This document shows, piece by piece, positions 43,660 to 53,487 of a DNA stretch of 64,000 nt; the first letter of the stretch is position 1; each line of letters starts with the position of its first letter. This stretch comes from Paenibacillus borealis. Lineage in GTDB: Bacteria > Bacillota > Bacilli > Paenibacillales > Paenibacillaceae. Both the position numbers and the translations under genes were made by a program. The notes below the pieces were generated by a model that saw only the letters and a program-made list of their open reading frames with translations, had not been told where the DNA came from and did no database searches. Location: the NCBI RefSeq assembly GCF_000758665.1, contig NZ_CP009285.1, positions 2,046,001 to 2,110,000 on the forward strand, given 5' to 3'.

Positions 43660-45966
43660 ATGGCAACGGCAACAACAGCGGATATCCGGCAGCTTATTTC
43701 GCAAATGACACTTGAAGAGAAGGCCGGACTTTGCTCCGGACTGGATTTCTGGAATACCAAAGGCATTGAACGGCTGGGCATTCCTTCACTGATGGTAACG
43801 GACGGGCCTCACGGTCTTCGCAAGCAGCAGGGAAATGCGGACCATCTGGGCCTGCATAACAGCGTACCGGCGACTTGTTTTCCGTCAGCGGCGGGTCTGG
43901 CTTCTTCCTGGGACCGTAAGCTGATTGCCCGGGTAGGCGAGGCATTGGGGGCGGAATGTCAGGTGGAGAATGTCGCTGTTCTGCTCGGACCGGGCAATAA
44001 TATCAAACGTTCACCGCTGAATGGCCGGAACTTTGAATATTTCTCGGAAGATCCTTATTTGGCTTCGGAGATGGCCGCGCATCATGTGAAGGGTGTGCAG
44101 AGCCAGGGGGTCGGCACTTCACTGAAGCATTTTGCCGCTAATAATCAGGAACACCGCCGGATGTCCGTGGATGCCATTATTGATGAGCGGACCCTCCGCG
44201 AGATCTATCTGGCCAGCTTCGAAGGTACGGTGAAGCAGAGCCAGCCTTGGAGTGTTATGTGTTCCTATAACCAGGTGAATGGTGAGTATGCTTCAGAGAG
44301 CCACAAACTGCTGACTCAAGTGCTCCGCGATGAGTGGGGCTTTGAAGGCTTTGTCGTGTCGGACTGGGGCGCGGTCAATGAGCGGGTGAAGGCGCTGCAG
44401 GCGGGTCTGGAGCTGGAAATGCCGTCAAGCGGAGGCATCGGCGACGCCAAGATCGTAGCTGCAGTGAACAGCGGAGAGCTGCCCGTAGCGACCCTGGATC
44501 TGGCTGTAGAGCGGATGCTGACCTTTATCTTCAAAAGCGTGGACAGCCGCAGCGAAGAGGCAGTCTTCGATCAGGATAAACATCATGCGCTCGCGCGTGA
44601 AGTGGCCCGTGAGAGCATGGTGCTGCTGAAGAATGAGGATGGAATTCTGCCCCTCGCGAAGAGCGGCACACTTGCAATCATCGGCGAATTCGCCAAGACC
44701 CCGCGTTACCAGGGCGGCGGCAGCTCGCATGTGAATCCGACGAAGCTGGATGATGCTTTCATCGAGATGCAGGCGGTTGCCGGAGATGCCGCAAGCTTCC
44801 TCTACGCACAGGGCTATGAGCTGGCCAGCGATGAGGTTAATGAAGAGCTGCTGCAGGAAGCCCGGGATACAGCAGTGAAGGCGGATGCTGCCGTGCTGTT
44901 CCTCGGATTGCCTGACCGCTATGAGTCGGAAGGGTATGACCGCAGCCATCTGTCGCTTCCGGCAAGCCATCTGGCGCTGATCCATGCTGTGGCTGAGGTT
45001 CAGAGTAACATTATCGTGGTGCTCAGCAACGGATCTCCTGTAGAAATGCCTTGGCTGCCGCAGACGAAGGCCGTGCTGGAAGGATATCTCGGGGGGCAGG
45101 CTTTTGGCGGCGCGGTGGCCGATCTGCTCTTTGGTGAAGTAAGCCCAAGCGGCAAGCTGGCGGAGACGTTCCCGCAGAAGCTGAGCGACAATCCTTCATT
45201 CCTGAACTTCCCCGGGGAAGGCGATACTGTGGAGTACAAGGAAGGCTTGTTTGTAGGCTACCGTTATTATGATAAAAAAGAAATCGAGCCGCTGTTCCCG
45301 TTCGGGTTCGGACTCAGCTATACAGAGTTCGAGTACAGCAATTTGTTGCTGGATCAGACCAGCATCAAGGATACGGACACCGTACAGGTTTCGGTTACCG
45401 TTAAGAACACCGGCAGCAGAACAGGCAAAGAAACTGTGCAGCTCTATGTCAGCGATGTAGAGAGCAGCGTAATCCGTCCGCTCCAGGAGCTGAAGGGCTT
45501 CGACAAGCTTGAACTGCAGCCGGGGGAAGAGCGCGAGGTAACCTTTACACTGAATAAGCGCTCCTTTGCCTATTACAATGTGAAGCTGGCCGACTGGCAT
45601 GTGGAGAGCGGAATGTTCAATGTCGCCGTAGGTTCATCCTCACGGGATATCCGCCTCACCGCAGAGCTGGAGGTAGTATCGACAGCGAAGCAGGCCGCCA
45701 AGTTCCACCGTAATTCTACCGTGGGTGATCTGCTGGCAAATCCGCTGACTGAGGGCAAAGCGAAGAATTACGGCAGCATTTTCGGGATGGAAGAGGCGAT
45801 GGGTGATAATCCCGAAATGTTCCTGGCCATGATGAAATACATGCCGCTGCGCGCGCTGATCGGCTTCGGCCAGGGCAAATATACCGAAGCTGACCTGGCT
45901 GAGGATTTGCGTGAATTGAATGCATTGGCCGGACAGGAGGAAGTGAATCAGCCGGGCGACAAGTGA
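43660..45966 (+). CDS. GH3 beta-glucosidase-type enzyme
   Basis: This 768-residue cytoplasmic enzyme starts after TAGGAGGGCAACACT. GH3 landmarks are [46 protein letters not shown] and the nucleophile Asp235 in [10 protein letters not shown]. The C-domain has [15 protein letters not shown] and a fibronectin-III-like end ([19 protein letters not shown]). About 80 extra residues follow the usual end, rich in helices ([20 protein letters not shown]). It has the pattern of beta-glucosidases that act on short beta-linked glucosides. The AraC regulator encoded on the other strand, 111 bp away, and the cre site point to substrate-induced, glucose-repressed expression. Confidence 0.93.
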   Translation: MATATTADIRQLISQMTLEEKAGLCSGLDFWNTKGIERLGIPSLMVTDGPHGLRKQQGNADHLGLHNSVPATCFPSAAGLASSWDRKLIARVGEALGAECQVENVAVLLGPGNNIKRSPLNGRNFEYFSEDPYLASEMAAHHVKGVQSQGVGTSLKHFAANNQEHRRMSVDAIIDERTLREIYLASFEGTVKQSQPWSVMCSYNQVNGEYASESHKLLTQVLRDEWGFEGFVVSDWGAVNERVKALQAGLELEMPSSGGIGDAKIVAAVNSGELPVATLDLAVERMLTFIFKSVDSRSEEAVFDQDKHHALAREVARESMVLLKNEDGILPLAKSGTLAIIGEFAKTPRYQGGGSSHVNPTKLDDAFIEMQAVAGDAASFLYAQGYELASDEVNEELLQEARDTAVKADAAVLFLGLPDRYESEGYDRSHLSLPASHLALIHAVAEVQSNIIVVLSNGSPVEMPWLPQTKAVLEGYLGGQAFGGAVADLLFGEVSPSGKLAETFPQKLSDNPSFLNFPGEGDTVEYKEGLFVGYRYYDKKEIEPLFPFGFGLSYTEFEYSNLLLDQTSIKDTDTVQVSVTVKNTGSRTGKETVQLYVSDVESSVIRPLQELKGFDKLELQPGEEREVTFTLNKRSFAYYNVKLADWHVESGMFNVAVGSSSRDIRLTAELEVVSTAKQAAKFHRNSTVGDLLANPLTEGKAKNYGSIFGMEEAMGDNPEMFLAMMKYMPLRALIGFGQGKYTEADLAEDLRELNALAGQEEVNQPGDK

Positions 45967-45982
45967 TTCCGGGAGAACAATG

Positions 45983-46019
45983 AAGAAGGCAGCGGGCCGT
46001 TAAGGTCCGCTGCTTCTTT
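45983..46019. terminator. Bidirectional terminator between GH3 and MBL genes
   Basis: AAGAAGGCAGCGGGCC (45983-45998) pairs with GGTCCGCTGCTTCTT (46004-46018). Both convergent genes end here. Confidence 0.85.
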
Positions 46020-46020
46020 A

Positions 46021-46950
46021 TCATTTGCGCAGGAGAAACTCCAGGTTCCGCTGGAATACACCAGGGGCTTTCCAGCGCTGATACGCTTCAGGAACGGGAA
46101 TGCAGGAAATGTCCGGCTGAGCCGGGTTCATGTGGTAATCAGCACTGATAGCCAATAAGTCAGTGATATATTGTCTCATACTGCCGATTGCGCTGGCATC
46201 GCTGACCGGACCATGGCCGGGAACGATCTGCTGTGCATCCAGCTTCTCGAGTGTCTCAAGAGCATGCAGCCAGCTATGCGGATTGCCGTCCGTGAACAGC
46301 GGGTGGTTATGTACGGCAATAACATCCCCGGCAAAGACGATGAAATCAGAGGGTGAATAGAGGATGGTATCACATACCGTATGCGCCTGGCCGAGAGACA
46401 GCAGCTCTACGCTTCTTTTGGTCCCGTGAAGAGTTAGTTGATGTCCGAAGGTGAGAACCGGGTAGGTTACCATCAGCGTTTCTATGGATTCGCGGATTTC
46501 CAGCAGATAGGCCTGCTCGGCAGTCAGCTGCAGCCGCCCGGCTTCCTCGGGTCCAGCAGATATCTTGGCGGCGAGCCCGGCAAGATCAGCCTCCAGCTTC
46601 GGCAAGAGTGGAGTCATACGGGCCAGCCACCCGGGCTGGGTCTGCTCCATCATCGCCCGCGTTCTGCTGGAGGCGATTATCGTTTCTTCCGCGAAACACT
46701 GGTTGCCCCGGACATGATCTCCATGCCAGTGACTGTTGACAACATAGCGGATAGGCTGATCCAGCAGGCTCATTGCAGCTTGACGAAGATCCCTGCCCGC
46801 CTGCGGAGTATTGAACGTGTCGAAGATAAGAGTGAATCCGCCCAGGTCAATAATCCCTGCATTGCTCATGGCGCCGCCCTGATCAGTAGCTTCTAGGGCA
46901 TAGATGCCCTCAGCTAATGCAATAATGTTGAAATGTCTGGAATGGAACAT
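46021..46950 (-). CDS. MBL-fold metallo-hydrolase
   Basis: This 309-residue protein has the metal-binding motif NSHWHGDHVRGN near residues 72-83, a second His in GHGPVSD near 243, and the Asp-bearing FAGDV near 212. Its opening EGIYALEATDQGGAMSNAGIIDLG is typical of metallo-beta-lactamase-fold hydrolases that act on esters, thioesters or lactones. There is no signal peptide, so it is cytoplasmic. It stands alone and its start is the ATG at 46950 after AAAGAGGTC. The substrate is unknown. Confidence 0.88.
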   Translation of the reverse strand: MFHSRHFNIIALAEGIYALEATDQGGAMSNAGIIDLGGFTLIFDTFNTPQAGRDLRQAAMSLLDQPIRYVVNSHWHGDHVRGNQCFAEETIIASSRTRAMMEQTQPGWLARMTPLLPKLEADLAGLAAKISAGPEEAGRLQLTAEQAYLLEIRESIETLMVTYPVLTFGHQLTLHGTKRSVELLSLGQAHTVCDTILYSPSDFIVFAGDVIAVHNHPLFTDGNPHSWLHALETLEKLDAQQIVPGHGPVSDASAIGSMRQYITDLLAISADYHMNPAQPDISCIPVPEAYQRWKAPGVFQRNLEFLLRK

Positions 46951-47118
46951 AGCATGACCTCTTTCCCAAAATGAAGAATATAAATCCTAATATCCCAATA
47001 TTTCCAGTTTATTTATACGTGATTATACCGCCGTTTGTTTCATCCGGAAGAATATAGGGGTTGCTTTTCACAGCGTAATTTGCTAACATACGATGTAACT
47101 TAATAGTGCTTTATATGT

Positions 47119-47262
47119 TCTCTAGGGTTCCGCAGCAGTTGTACGATGCTGGTCTGGTCCGAGGGGGAACGCACGGAGTGAACCATGGCCGTGTATACAC
47201 GGAGGGATAAAAGCCCGGGAGGTATCGTCATACGACGATAACCTTCCGGGCTTATTTTATTT
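47119..47262 (+). ncRNA. Guanidine-I (ykkC) riboswitch
   Basis: This leader precedes two SMR exporter genes. Conserved blocks of the guanidine-I aptamer appear in the right order: TCTAGGGTTCCG (47121-47132), CTGGTCCGAG (47153 onward), the ACGG blocks, and ACACGGAGGGATAAAAGCCCGGGAG (47197-47221, in pieces ACACGGAGGGATAAAA and GCCCGGGAG). The 3' part of the aptamer overlaps the terminator stem, so guanidinium binding would prevent terminator formation and turn the exporter genes on. This is the known arrangement for ykkC RNAs with guanidine exporters. Confidence 0.92.
47211..47262 (+). terminator. Riboswitch expression-platform terminator
   Basis: AAGCCCGGGAGGTATCGTC (47211-47229) pairs with GACGATAACCTTCCGGGCTT (47234-47253), followed by ATTTTATTTT. 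Its left arm is shared with the last conserved block of the aptamer. Confidence 0.88.
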
Positions 47263-47280
47263 TCAGGAGGCGGAAGAGAA

Positions 47281-47646
47281 ATGAACATAAGCAAGAACAG
47301 CAAGTCATGGGCAATGATTGCAGGTGCCGCCTGTTTTGAAGTGGTATGGGTAATCGGGCTGAAGCATGCTGCAGCTCCCTGGGAATGGGCGATAACGATA
47401 GTGGCAATTCTGGTCAGCTTCTGCGCCCTCATATGGGCCAGCGGCAGGCTGCCGGTCGGTACAGTCTACGCAGTATTTGTCGGGCTAGGGACTGCGGGAA
47501 CTGTTCTGGCCGGCGGAATCCTGTTCGGAGAGCCGCTGCGTCCGCTGAAGCTGGTACTGATACTGGTGCTGCTGGCCGGAGTCGTCGGTCTGAAGCTGGC
47601 TACGCCTGCGGATAGTGCGGATAAGCAAGCGAAGGAGATGAATTAA
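47281..47646 (+). CDS. ykkC: SMR exporter subunit (guanidinium), YkkC-like
   Basis: This 121-residue protein of four membrane segments starts after CAGGAGGCGGAAGAG. The conserved Glu of SMR proteins is in GAACFEVVWVIGLK near residue 20. The body LPVGTVYAVFVGLGTAGTVLAGGILFGEP fits the Gdx/SugE side of the family. It is paired with a second SMR gene one base downstream and lies under a guanidine-I riboswitch, so the heteromeric pump probably exports guanidinium. The C-terminus has a charged extension (ADKQAKEMN). Confidence 0.9.
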   Translation: MNISKNSKSWAMIAGAACFEVVWVIGLKHAAAPWEWAITIVAILVSFCALIWASGRLPVGTVYAVFVGLGTAGTVLAGGILFGEPLRPLKLVLILVLLAGVVGLKLATPADSADKQAKEMN

Positions 47647-47647
47647 T

Positions 47648-47962
47648 ATGGCATGGGTAATGTTGATTGCCGCCGGGTTATGTGAGATGTTTGGGGTGGC
47701 GATGATTGGCAAGCTGCATAAGAACCGCAACTGGCAGTCTGCAGGTCTGCTTGTGCTGGGTTTTGGTGCAAGCTTCCTGCTGCTTTCACTGGCGATGGAG
47801 AGCCTGCCGATGGGGATAGCTTACGCAATCTGGACAGGGATTGGCGCGTCTGGAGCGGCGATTATGGGTATGGTGTTCTATGGTGAGGCCCGCGATCCGC
47901 GGCGTATTTTTTGCATCGTGCTGATTCTGGGAGCTGTAGCCGGGCTGAAGCTGATCGGCTGA
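47648..47962 (+). CDS. ykkD: SMR exporter subunit (guanidinium), YkkD-like
   Basis: This 104-residue protein has four membrane segments and the essential Glu in GLCEMFGVAMIGKLH near residue 13. The loop MGIAYAIWTGIGASGAAIMGMVFYGE is typical of SMR proteins. It starts one base after the stop of its partner, so the two are translationally coupled, as in B. subtilis ykkC-ykkD. The pair would form an antiparallel heterodimer that trades guanidinium for protons. Confidence 0.9.
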   Translation: MAWVMLIAAGLCEMFGVAMIGKLHKNRNWQSAGLLVLGFGASFLLLSLAMESLPMGIAYAIWTGIGASGAAIMGMVFYGEARDPRRIFCIVLILGAVAGLKLIG

Positions 47963-48083
47963 TTCCGCTGAAAGTTTATGATTTGGACACTTGCCGGATG
48001 TTTCGGGAGAGCGGATATGGTAAGTATAGTAAGTAGTAAGCAACAAGTCACACCATTCATCCTATAAGGAGACTTCCATTATT

Positions 48084-48947
48084 ATGAGCAAACCTGTATC
48101 TGATAAAATCCTTCTGCCGGACGGAGCTATGTTGCCCAGACTGGGTCTTGGAACCTGGTTCATGGGCGAGCATGCAGCGAACCGGGCTGAAGAAATTGCA
48201 GCTCTGCGCCTTGGCGTAGAGCTGGGAATGAATCTGATTGATACCGCTGAGATGTATGGGGAGGGCCGCTCCGAGGAGCTTGTCGGTGAAGCGGTGAAAG
48301 GAATCCGCGATGACGTATTCCTCGTTTCCAAGGTTTATCCGCATAATGCTGCAGGAGCCGGACTAATCCGCAGCTGTGAAGCAAGCCTGAAGCGGCTGGG
48401 CACCGATCATCTGGATCTGTACCTGCTGCACTGGCGGGGGACCATCCCGCTGGAGGAGACTGTAGAGGGAATGGAGGCACTGGTGGCTTCCGGCAAAATC
48501 GCCCGCTGGGGCGTATCCAATTTCGATACACCCGACATGCAGGAGCTGCTGCGCATTCCCGGCGGCAATCATTGCGCTGTGAATCAGGTGCTCTACCATC
48601 TCGGCTCCAGAGGCATCGAGCATGAGCTCCTGCCATGGCTGAGCGGTCACAAGATTCCGGTAATGGCCTATTCTCCGCTGGCCCAGGCGGGAACGCTGAG
48701 AAAAGGATTGACGGAGAATGAAACCGTGCAGAGGATTGCCCGGGGCCATGGAGCGACTCCGCTGCAGATTCTGCTCGCCTGGAGCATCCGTGAAGCGGAT
48801 GTGCTGGCGATTCCCAAGGCGGGCACCCGCCAGCATGTGGAAGAGAATGCGGCCGCCGGCAAGCTTGTGCTTACGTCAGATGAGCTGTGGCAGCTGGACG
48901 ATGCTTTTCCGCAGCCGTCGTGGAAGGTTCCGCTGGATATGATTTGA
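48084..48947 (+). CDS. Aldo/keto reductase
   Basis: This 287-residue NADPH-dependent enzyme has the AKR tetrad: Asp in NLIDTAEMYG, Tyr in the same block, Lys in LVSKVYP and His in LYLLHWRG. The cofactor end IPKAGTRQHVEENAAA is also typical. It starts after TAAGGAGAC. A promoter-like AT-rich stretch separates it from the SMR genes, so it is its own unit, and it ends at a clear terminator. The substrate range in this family is broad. Confidence 0.92.
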   Translation: MSKPVSDKILLPDGAMLPRLGLGTWFMGEHAANRAEEIAALRLGVELGMNLIDTAEMYGEGRSEELVGEAVKGIRDDVFLVSKVYPHNAAGAGLIRSCEASLKRLGTDHLDLYLLHWRGTIPLEETVEGMEALVASGKIARWGVSNFDTPDMQELLRIPGGNHCAVNQVLYHLGSRGIEHELLPWLSGHKIPVMAYSPLAQAGTLRKGLTENETVQRIARGHGATPLQILLAWSIREADVLAIPKAGTRQHVEENAAAGKLVLTSDELWQLDDAFPQPSWKVPLDMI

Positions 48948-49002
48948 TGATATGCATTTAGCATCATAAGCATGATAAGCATGACAAGCATGACAAGACA
49001 AG

Positions 49003-49032
49003 GCTGTCCCCGTACAGGGGGCAGTTTTTTTG
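49003..49032 (+). terminator. Terminator after the aldo/keto reductase gene
   Basis: CTGTCCCC pairs with GGGGGCAG around GTACA, followed by seven Ts. Just before it, 48966-48998 has four near-copies of AAGCATGAC. Confidence 0.85.
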
Positions 49033-49175
49033 TTGTATTTTTGTTGTATAGGAACTCATGATATTCGTCTGTTGTGGATAAGCTTCATTGGAACAAGAAG
49101 CAGAACCGTTGGAAGGACCAATTTGTTCTTGCATCAGCAATCCCGCAGAAACCCCCGGTAGGCTGGCCAGAGGAG

Positions 49176-49468
49176 GGCCAAATGTATGCGAAAAACCGAA
49201 TACAATGAGCCGCTGCGAGGGTAATCAGGCCAATGTATGCGAAAAACCAAACACAATGAGCCGCTGCGAGGGTAATCAGGCCAAATGTATGCGAAAAACC
49301 GAATACAATGAGCCGCTGCGAGGGTAATCAGGCCAAATGTATGCGAAAAACTGAATACAATGAGCCGCTGTGAGGGTAATCAGACCAAATGTATGCGAAA
49401 AACCGAATACAATGAGCCGCTGCGAGGGTAATCAGGCCAAATGTGTATGAGAAACCGAATACAATTTG
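49176..49468. repeat. Tandem array of 52-bp repeats, five full and one partial copy
   Basis: Copies begin at 49176, 49228, 49279, 49331, 49383 and 49435. Units are 51 or 52 bp and nearly identical (GGCCAAATGTATGCGAAAAA at the start). Each has an imperfect hairpin, TGTAT-gCG-aaaaac-CGa-ATACA. The second copy lacks one A, so frames are not kept and I do not read it as a gene. The array lies in the 906-bp gap between the reductase and mtlA (48948-49853), which otherwise holds a terminator and a cre site. Confidence 0.9.
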
Positions 49469-49758
49469 CATCCCTGGGAGAAATGAGGAGCATAAGTAGC
49501 AACTGGATTATCCATGAACTTTGTGGGTTATTTTGTGCGGCGAGGCTGGCGGATATGATAAATAACGGTATTCGGGTGCATTCTAAAGGGGGAGTGCGGC
49601 GGCAGAAGGGTTGCAAACAAAGCGGAGTATCCTTGCCAATAGGCCTGATATAGGCCATTCGGAGTAGTGGAAACACCATACTATAGCCCCTTGGCAGGAA
49701 CTCTTAAATGATGTCAACAACATTCATGACGAAACCGTGTTTTCAATTTGGTGACAAA

Positions 49759-49772
49759 GAAAGCGCTTTGAT
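49759..49772. promoter_or_regulatory. Candidate cre site before mtlA
   Basis: AGAAAGCGCTTTGA fits the cre consensus TGWAARCGYTWNCW at 12 of 14 positions, with a perfect AAAGCGCTTT core. It lies 82 bp before the mtlA start codon. Catabolite repression of mannitol operons by CcpA is known in Bacillus. Confidence 0.55.
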
Positions 49773-49853
49773 TTACGATGTGTTCATAGGAGATAACCTT
49801 CAAGAAGAAGTAAATGAAGGGTTCTCATTCAATTAATTAGGGGGGCATTTTAA

Positions 49854-51296
49854 ATGGCCACAACGGCAACTCAGCAAACTTCATCCGGTGGTGCACGGGT
49901 TAGAGTCCAGCAATTCGGACGCATGCTCAGCGGTATGGTTATGCCGAATATCGGCGCATTCATCGCATGGGGGTTAATTACAGCATTATTTATTCCAACA
50001 GGCTGGCTTCCAAATGAAAGCCTTGCAGCTCTGGTTGATCCAATGATCAAATATTTGCTTCCGCTGCTGATCGGATATACCGGCGGGCAGATGGTTCACG
50101 GCAAACGCGGCGGTGTTATCGGGGCAGTAGTTACAATGGGGGTTATTGTCGGATCATCTATTCCGATGTTCCTTGGAGCTATGCTGGTCGGTCCTCTGGC
50201 TGGCTGGGTATTGAAGCAATTTGACAAAGCGGTTGACGGCAAAATTAAAGCCGGCTTCGAAATGCTTGTTAATAACTTCTCACTCGGTATTATCGGTGGC
50301 TTATTATCCGTCGGAGCTCTTAAAGGTATCGGACCTCTGGTTGAAGGCTTGACCAACATCTTGTCTAATGGCGTTGAGTTCCTGGTAAATCATAATCTGC
50401 TGCCGCTCATCAATATTATCATTGAGCCAGCCAAAGTATTGTTCCTGAACAATGCTATCAATCATGGTGTACTTGGACCAATCGCGCTTGAACAATCACA
50501 ACGGGTAGGCAAATCTATTCTATTCATGCTTGAATCGAACCCTGGTCCAGGTCTTGGTATCCTGCTTGCTTACTGGCTTGTTGGTAAAGGCTCTGCTAAA
50601 TCTTCCGCACCGGGCGCAATCATCATTCACTTCCTGGGCGGTATTCATGAAATCTACTTCCCTTACATCCTGATGAACCCGCGTCTGATCCTTGCCGTTA
50701 TCGGTGGTGGTGTATCCGGTACATTCACCTTCCAGATGCTGGGTGCAGGTCTCGTAGCTTCTCCTTCTCCAGGTAGTATCTTTGCATACTTCGCGATGAC
50801 ACCTAAGGGTGGATATCTTCCAATGCTGGCCGGGGTTATCGTTGCCACCGTCGTGTCCTTCGCTCTTGCGGCCCTGTTGCTGAAGACTGTTAAGAAGAAC
50901 GACGAAGAAGAAATGGATATTGAGGAAGCAGCAGCCAAGGTTAAAGACATGAAATCCGCCGGAACTGCAGCTCAAACTGCGGCAACTGCAACTACTGTAG
51001 CTGCTAATGTACGCACTAAAGCCAATGTGAACAAAATCGTCTTCGCTTGTGATGCAGGGATGGGTTCCAGTGCGATGGGCGCTTCCGTACTGCGCAAGAA
51101 ACTGCAAGGCGCAGGGGTTAACATTACGGTTGTGAACTCTGCTGTCAGTGAAATTCCTGCGGATGCCGACATCGTAGTTACCCAGAAGACACTTACTGAC
51201 CGTGCCATTGCCGTGAATCCAAACGCAGAGCACATCTCGATCGACAACTTCCTGAAGAGCCCGAAATACGATGAGCTCGTGGAACGTTTGAAGTAA
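49854..51296 (+). CDS. mtlA: PTS mannitol-specific enzyme IICB
   Basis: This 480-residue membrane permease takes up and phosphorylates mannitol to mannitol 1-phosphate. The IIC domain opens with RVRVQQFGRMLSGMVMPNIGAFIAWG and contains GGIHEIYFPYILMNP, the substrate-binding GIHE motif. After a flexible Ala/Thr linker near 365-385, the IIB domain carries phospho-Cys399 in FACDAGMGSS. No IIA domain is fused; mtlF codes it separately. The start follows TTAGGGGGGC. It is first in the mtlA-R-F-D cluster. Confidence 0.97.
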   Translation: MATTATQQTSSGGARVRVQQFGRMLSGMVMPNIGAFIAWGLITALFIPTGWLPNESLAALVDPMIKYLLPLLIGYTGGQMVHGKRGGVIGAVVTMGVIVGSSIPMFLGAMLVGPLAGWVLKQFDKAVDGKIKAGFEMLVNNFSLGIIGGLLSVGALKGIGPLVEGLTNILSNGVEFLVNHNLLPLINIIIEPAKVLFLNNAINHGVLGPIALEQSQRVGKSILFMLESNPGPGLGILLAYWLVGKGSAKSSAPGAIIIHFLGGIHEIYFPYILMNPRLILAVIGGGVSGTFTFQMLGAGLVASPSPGSIFAYFAMTPKGGYLPMLAGVIVATVVSFALAALLLKTVKKNDEEEMDIEEAAAKVKDMKSAGTAAQTAATATTVAANVRTKANVNKIVFACDAGMGSSAMGASVLRKKLQGAGVNITVVNSAVSEIPADADIVVTQKTLTDRAIAVNPNAEHISIDNFLKSPKYDELVERLK

Positions 51297-51399
51297 GACG
51301 CAGAAGTGTAAGATAAATTAATAAGCATAATGTCAAATAAGGAGACGCTGGCCGCCAAAGCCAGCGTTTGTCTCCGTGTAGGGCGAGGGTTCGCGGAAT

Positions 51400-53466
51400 A
51401 TGAGGAAAATTACCGCCAGACAGCGCCAGATCATATGGCTTCTGCTCGGAGTCAGCGGAGAAATTACGGCCGCTGAAATCGCCGAGGCTACCGGTGTGAG
51501 TGTAAGAACCGTTCACCGGGAGATGGAGGACATAGAGTCTGCGCTGAAGAATTTTGGTCTGAATCTGATCAAAAAATCGGGGAAAGGCATACAATTGAGC
51601 GGCCCGGAGGCCGGTCTTGCGGAGCTGCGCCTGTTTTTGCGGGAAGAGAAGCCGGCGGAGTATTCTGGAGAAGACCGCAAGGTGTATGAGCTCTGCGCCC
51701 TGCTGGAGGCGGAAGAGCCGGTGAAGCTGTTCACGCTCGCGCATTCACTCAAGGTGACTGTCGCCTCTGTAAGCTACGATCTGGACGAACTGGAACAATG
51801 GGTCCGTAAATTTGGCCTGGAGCTGGTCCGCAGAAGAGGCTACGGCGTTGAAATCACCGGCAGCGAGATCGATAAGCGCCGGGCGATTGGCCGGCTGGCC
51901 GCCGAGCATCTGGATCTGTCTGATCTGGTAGGCCATGGCACCCAGACTGAGAGCAACCCGGTCTTCCGTGTTCTGCTGTCTACGGTAGGGAAATCCAATC
52001 TCATGGAGGTAGAGAATACCCTGTGGGATATGGAATGGAAATGGACCGCCGAGCTTCCGGAGATTGTCTACATGGAAATGCTGCTGGGTCTTGCCGTAAC
52101 GACCAGGCGGATCGAAATTGGCCGGAGCATTGACAGCGGAGAAGAAGCGGGTTATTCCAGAATGTCTGATCACCGCAACATTGCCGGAGCCGAGAGCTTT
52201 GTCCAGCAGCTCGGAGCGGCGCTTGGAATGGAAATTCCCCGGGTAGAGGTCTTGTATATCGCCGGATTATTCGACCGGGTACAGGATTCATTCTCTTCTG
52301 CAGGCTTTGCCTACGGCGATATCGAATTAATGGAGATCGTCTATAAGCTTACAGAGAGCGTGGTCAAGCGGACCGGGCTTCCCTTCCAGAGCGACCGTTC
52401 CCTGCGCGAAGGGCTGCTGGAGCATATCGATCCTGCCCTGAAGCGGATTAGGGAAGGCACCCGCATCCGCAATCCGCTGCTTGGACCGATCCGCCGGGAT
52501 TATGAGTATCTGTTCAACATCGTCCGTGCCTCCGTAGAGGATATGCAGCTTGAGCTTGAAATTCCGGATGAAGAAATCGGATTTCTGGTGATGCATTTCG
52601 GGGCTTCCGTAGAGCGGCTTAATCAGCTAAGGCGTAATGTCAGAGCTATTCTGGTCTGTGCCAGCGGACTTAGCTCATCCCGTCTGCTGGCCACCCGGCT
52701 GACCAAAGAAATGCCGCAGATTGAGATTCTCGGCAATATTTCCTGGTATGAAGCCGCGCGGCTGCCGGATGTGGACTACGACCTGATTATTTCTACCATT
52801 GATCTGCCGATTGATAAGGAACGTTATATCAAAATCAGCCCCCTGCTCACAGGGGAAGAGATAGAGAAACTGCTGAATTATATCCAGAACACAACGCTGC
52901 GTGAGCGGGAAACAGGCCCATTAGGTGAGCAGGACCGGACTATGCGGGATGAAGCTTCACTTGAACGGCTGAAGAGCTACAAGGGGATTCTTGATGAAAT
53001 GGTCAGCCTGCTGGAGCGGTTCCGGTTCCATCCGATTGACAACAAAGGTATGGATTTGTCTGCAACACTGGTGGAAATGCTGGCTCTGCTGAATGGAAGC
53101 GGCGTAATTGGGGATGCGGACATTGTGCTGGAGCGCCTGCTGGAGCGGGAGCGGATGACCAGCCAGGTGATCCCGGACACAGGGCTGGCGCTTTTCCATA
53201 CCCGGAGCAGCCACATTCATCTGTCGTCGCTTACGTTGTACCGGCTGCGTCAGCCTGTGATTCTGGAGGGAGACACTGAGGTTAGAGTGATTCTGCTTAT
53301 GCTGGCTCCGCGCAGACTGTCCAAGGAGAGTCTGGAGGTGCTCAGCGAGATCAGCGCTTTGCTGCTTAATTCCGAACTGGTACAATTGCTGGAGGAGCGT
53401 ACGGAGCCTGAGATCCGGGGATATCTGTCCTCGGAGCTGCTTCATTTTTTCCAAACCAAAATTTAA
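51400..53466 (+). CDS. mtlR: Mannitol operon activator, BglG/MtlR type
   Basis: This 688-residue regulator has an N-terminal helix-turn-helix (SGEITAAEIAEATGVSVRTVHREM) near residues 18-45, two PRD regions at about 190-410 with the PRD histidines (DHRNIAG, EHIDPALKR, MHFGAS), a IIB-like domain with Cys in ILVCASGLSSSRLL near 420, and a IIA-like end with His in LALFHTRSSH near 600. In Bacillus and Geobacillus, phosphorylation of these domains by PTS proteins sets MtlR activity at the mtl promoter. Position between mtlA and mtlF matches the Geobacillus gene order. Confidence 0.95.
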   Translation: MRKITARQRQIIWLLLGVSGEITAAEIAEATGVSVRTVHREMEDIESALKNFGLNLIKKSGKGIQLSGPEAGLAELRLFLREEKPAEYSGEDRKVYELCALLEAEEPVKLFTLAHSLKVTVASVSYDLDELEQWVRKFGLELVRRRGYGVEITGSEIDKRRAIGRLAAEHLDLSDLVGHGTQTESNPVFRVLLSTVGKSNLMEVENTLWDMEWKWTAELPEIVYMEMLLGLAVTTRRIEIGRSIDSGEEAGYSRMSDHRNIAGAESFVQQLGAALGMEIPRVEVLYIAGLFDRVQDSFSSAGFAYGDIELMEIVYKLTESVVKRTGLPFQSDRSLREGLLEHIDPALKRIREGTRIRNPLLGPIRRDYEYLFNIVRASVEDMQLELEIPDEEIGFLVMHFGASVERLNQLRRNVRAILVCASGLSSSRLLATRLTKEMPQIEILGNISWYEAARLPDVDYDLIISTIDLPIDKERYIKISPLLTGEEIEKLLNYIQNTTLRERETGPLGEQDRTMRDEASLERLKSYKGILDEMVSLLERFRFHPIDNKGMDLSATLVEMLALLNGSGVIGDADIVLERLLERERMTSQVIPDTGLALFHTRSSHIHLSSLTLYRLRQPVILEGDTEVRVILLMLAPRRLSKESLEVLSEISALLLNSELVQLLEERTEPEIRGYLSSELLHFFQTKI

Positions 53467-53487
53467 TTTGAAAGTGAGAGAAACCAT

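Noticed and set aside
49088..49327. 79-codon frame with repeated CEKPNTMSRCEG
   Set aside because: It is a product of the 52-bp DNA repeat, and unit length changes shift the frame.
49176..49468. CRISPR array
   Set aside because: Repeats are contiguous, with no unique spacers, and no cas genes are in the window. The same holds for the arrays at 14279, 58974 and 59487.
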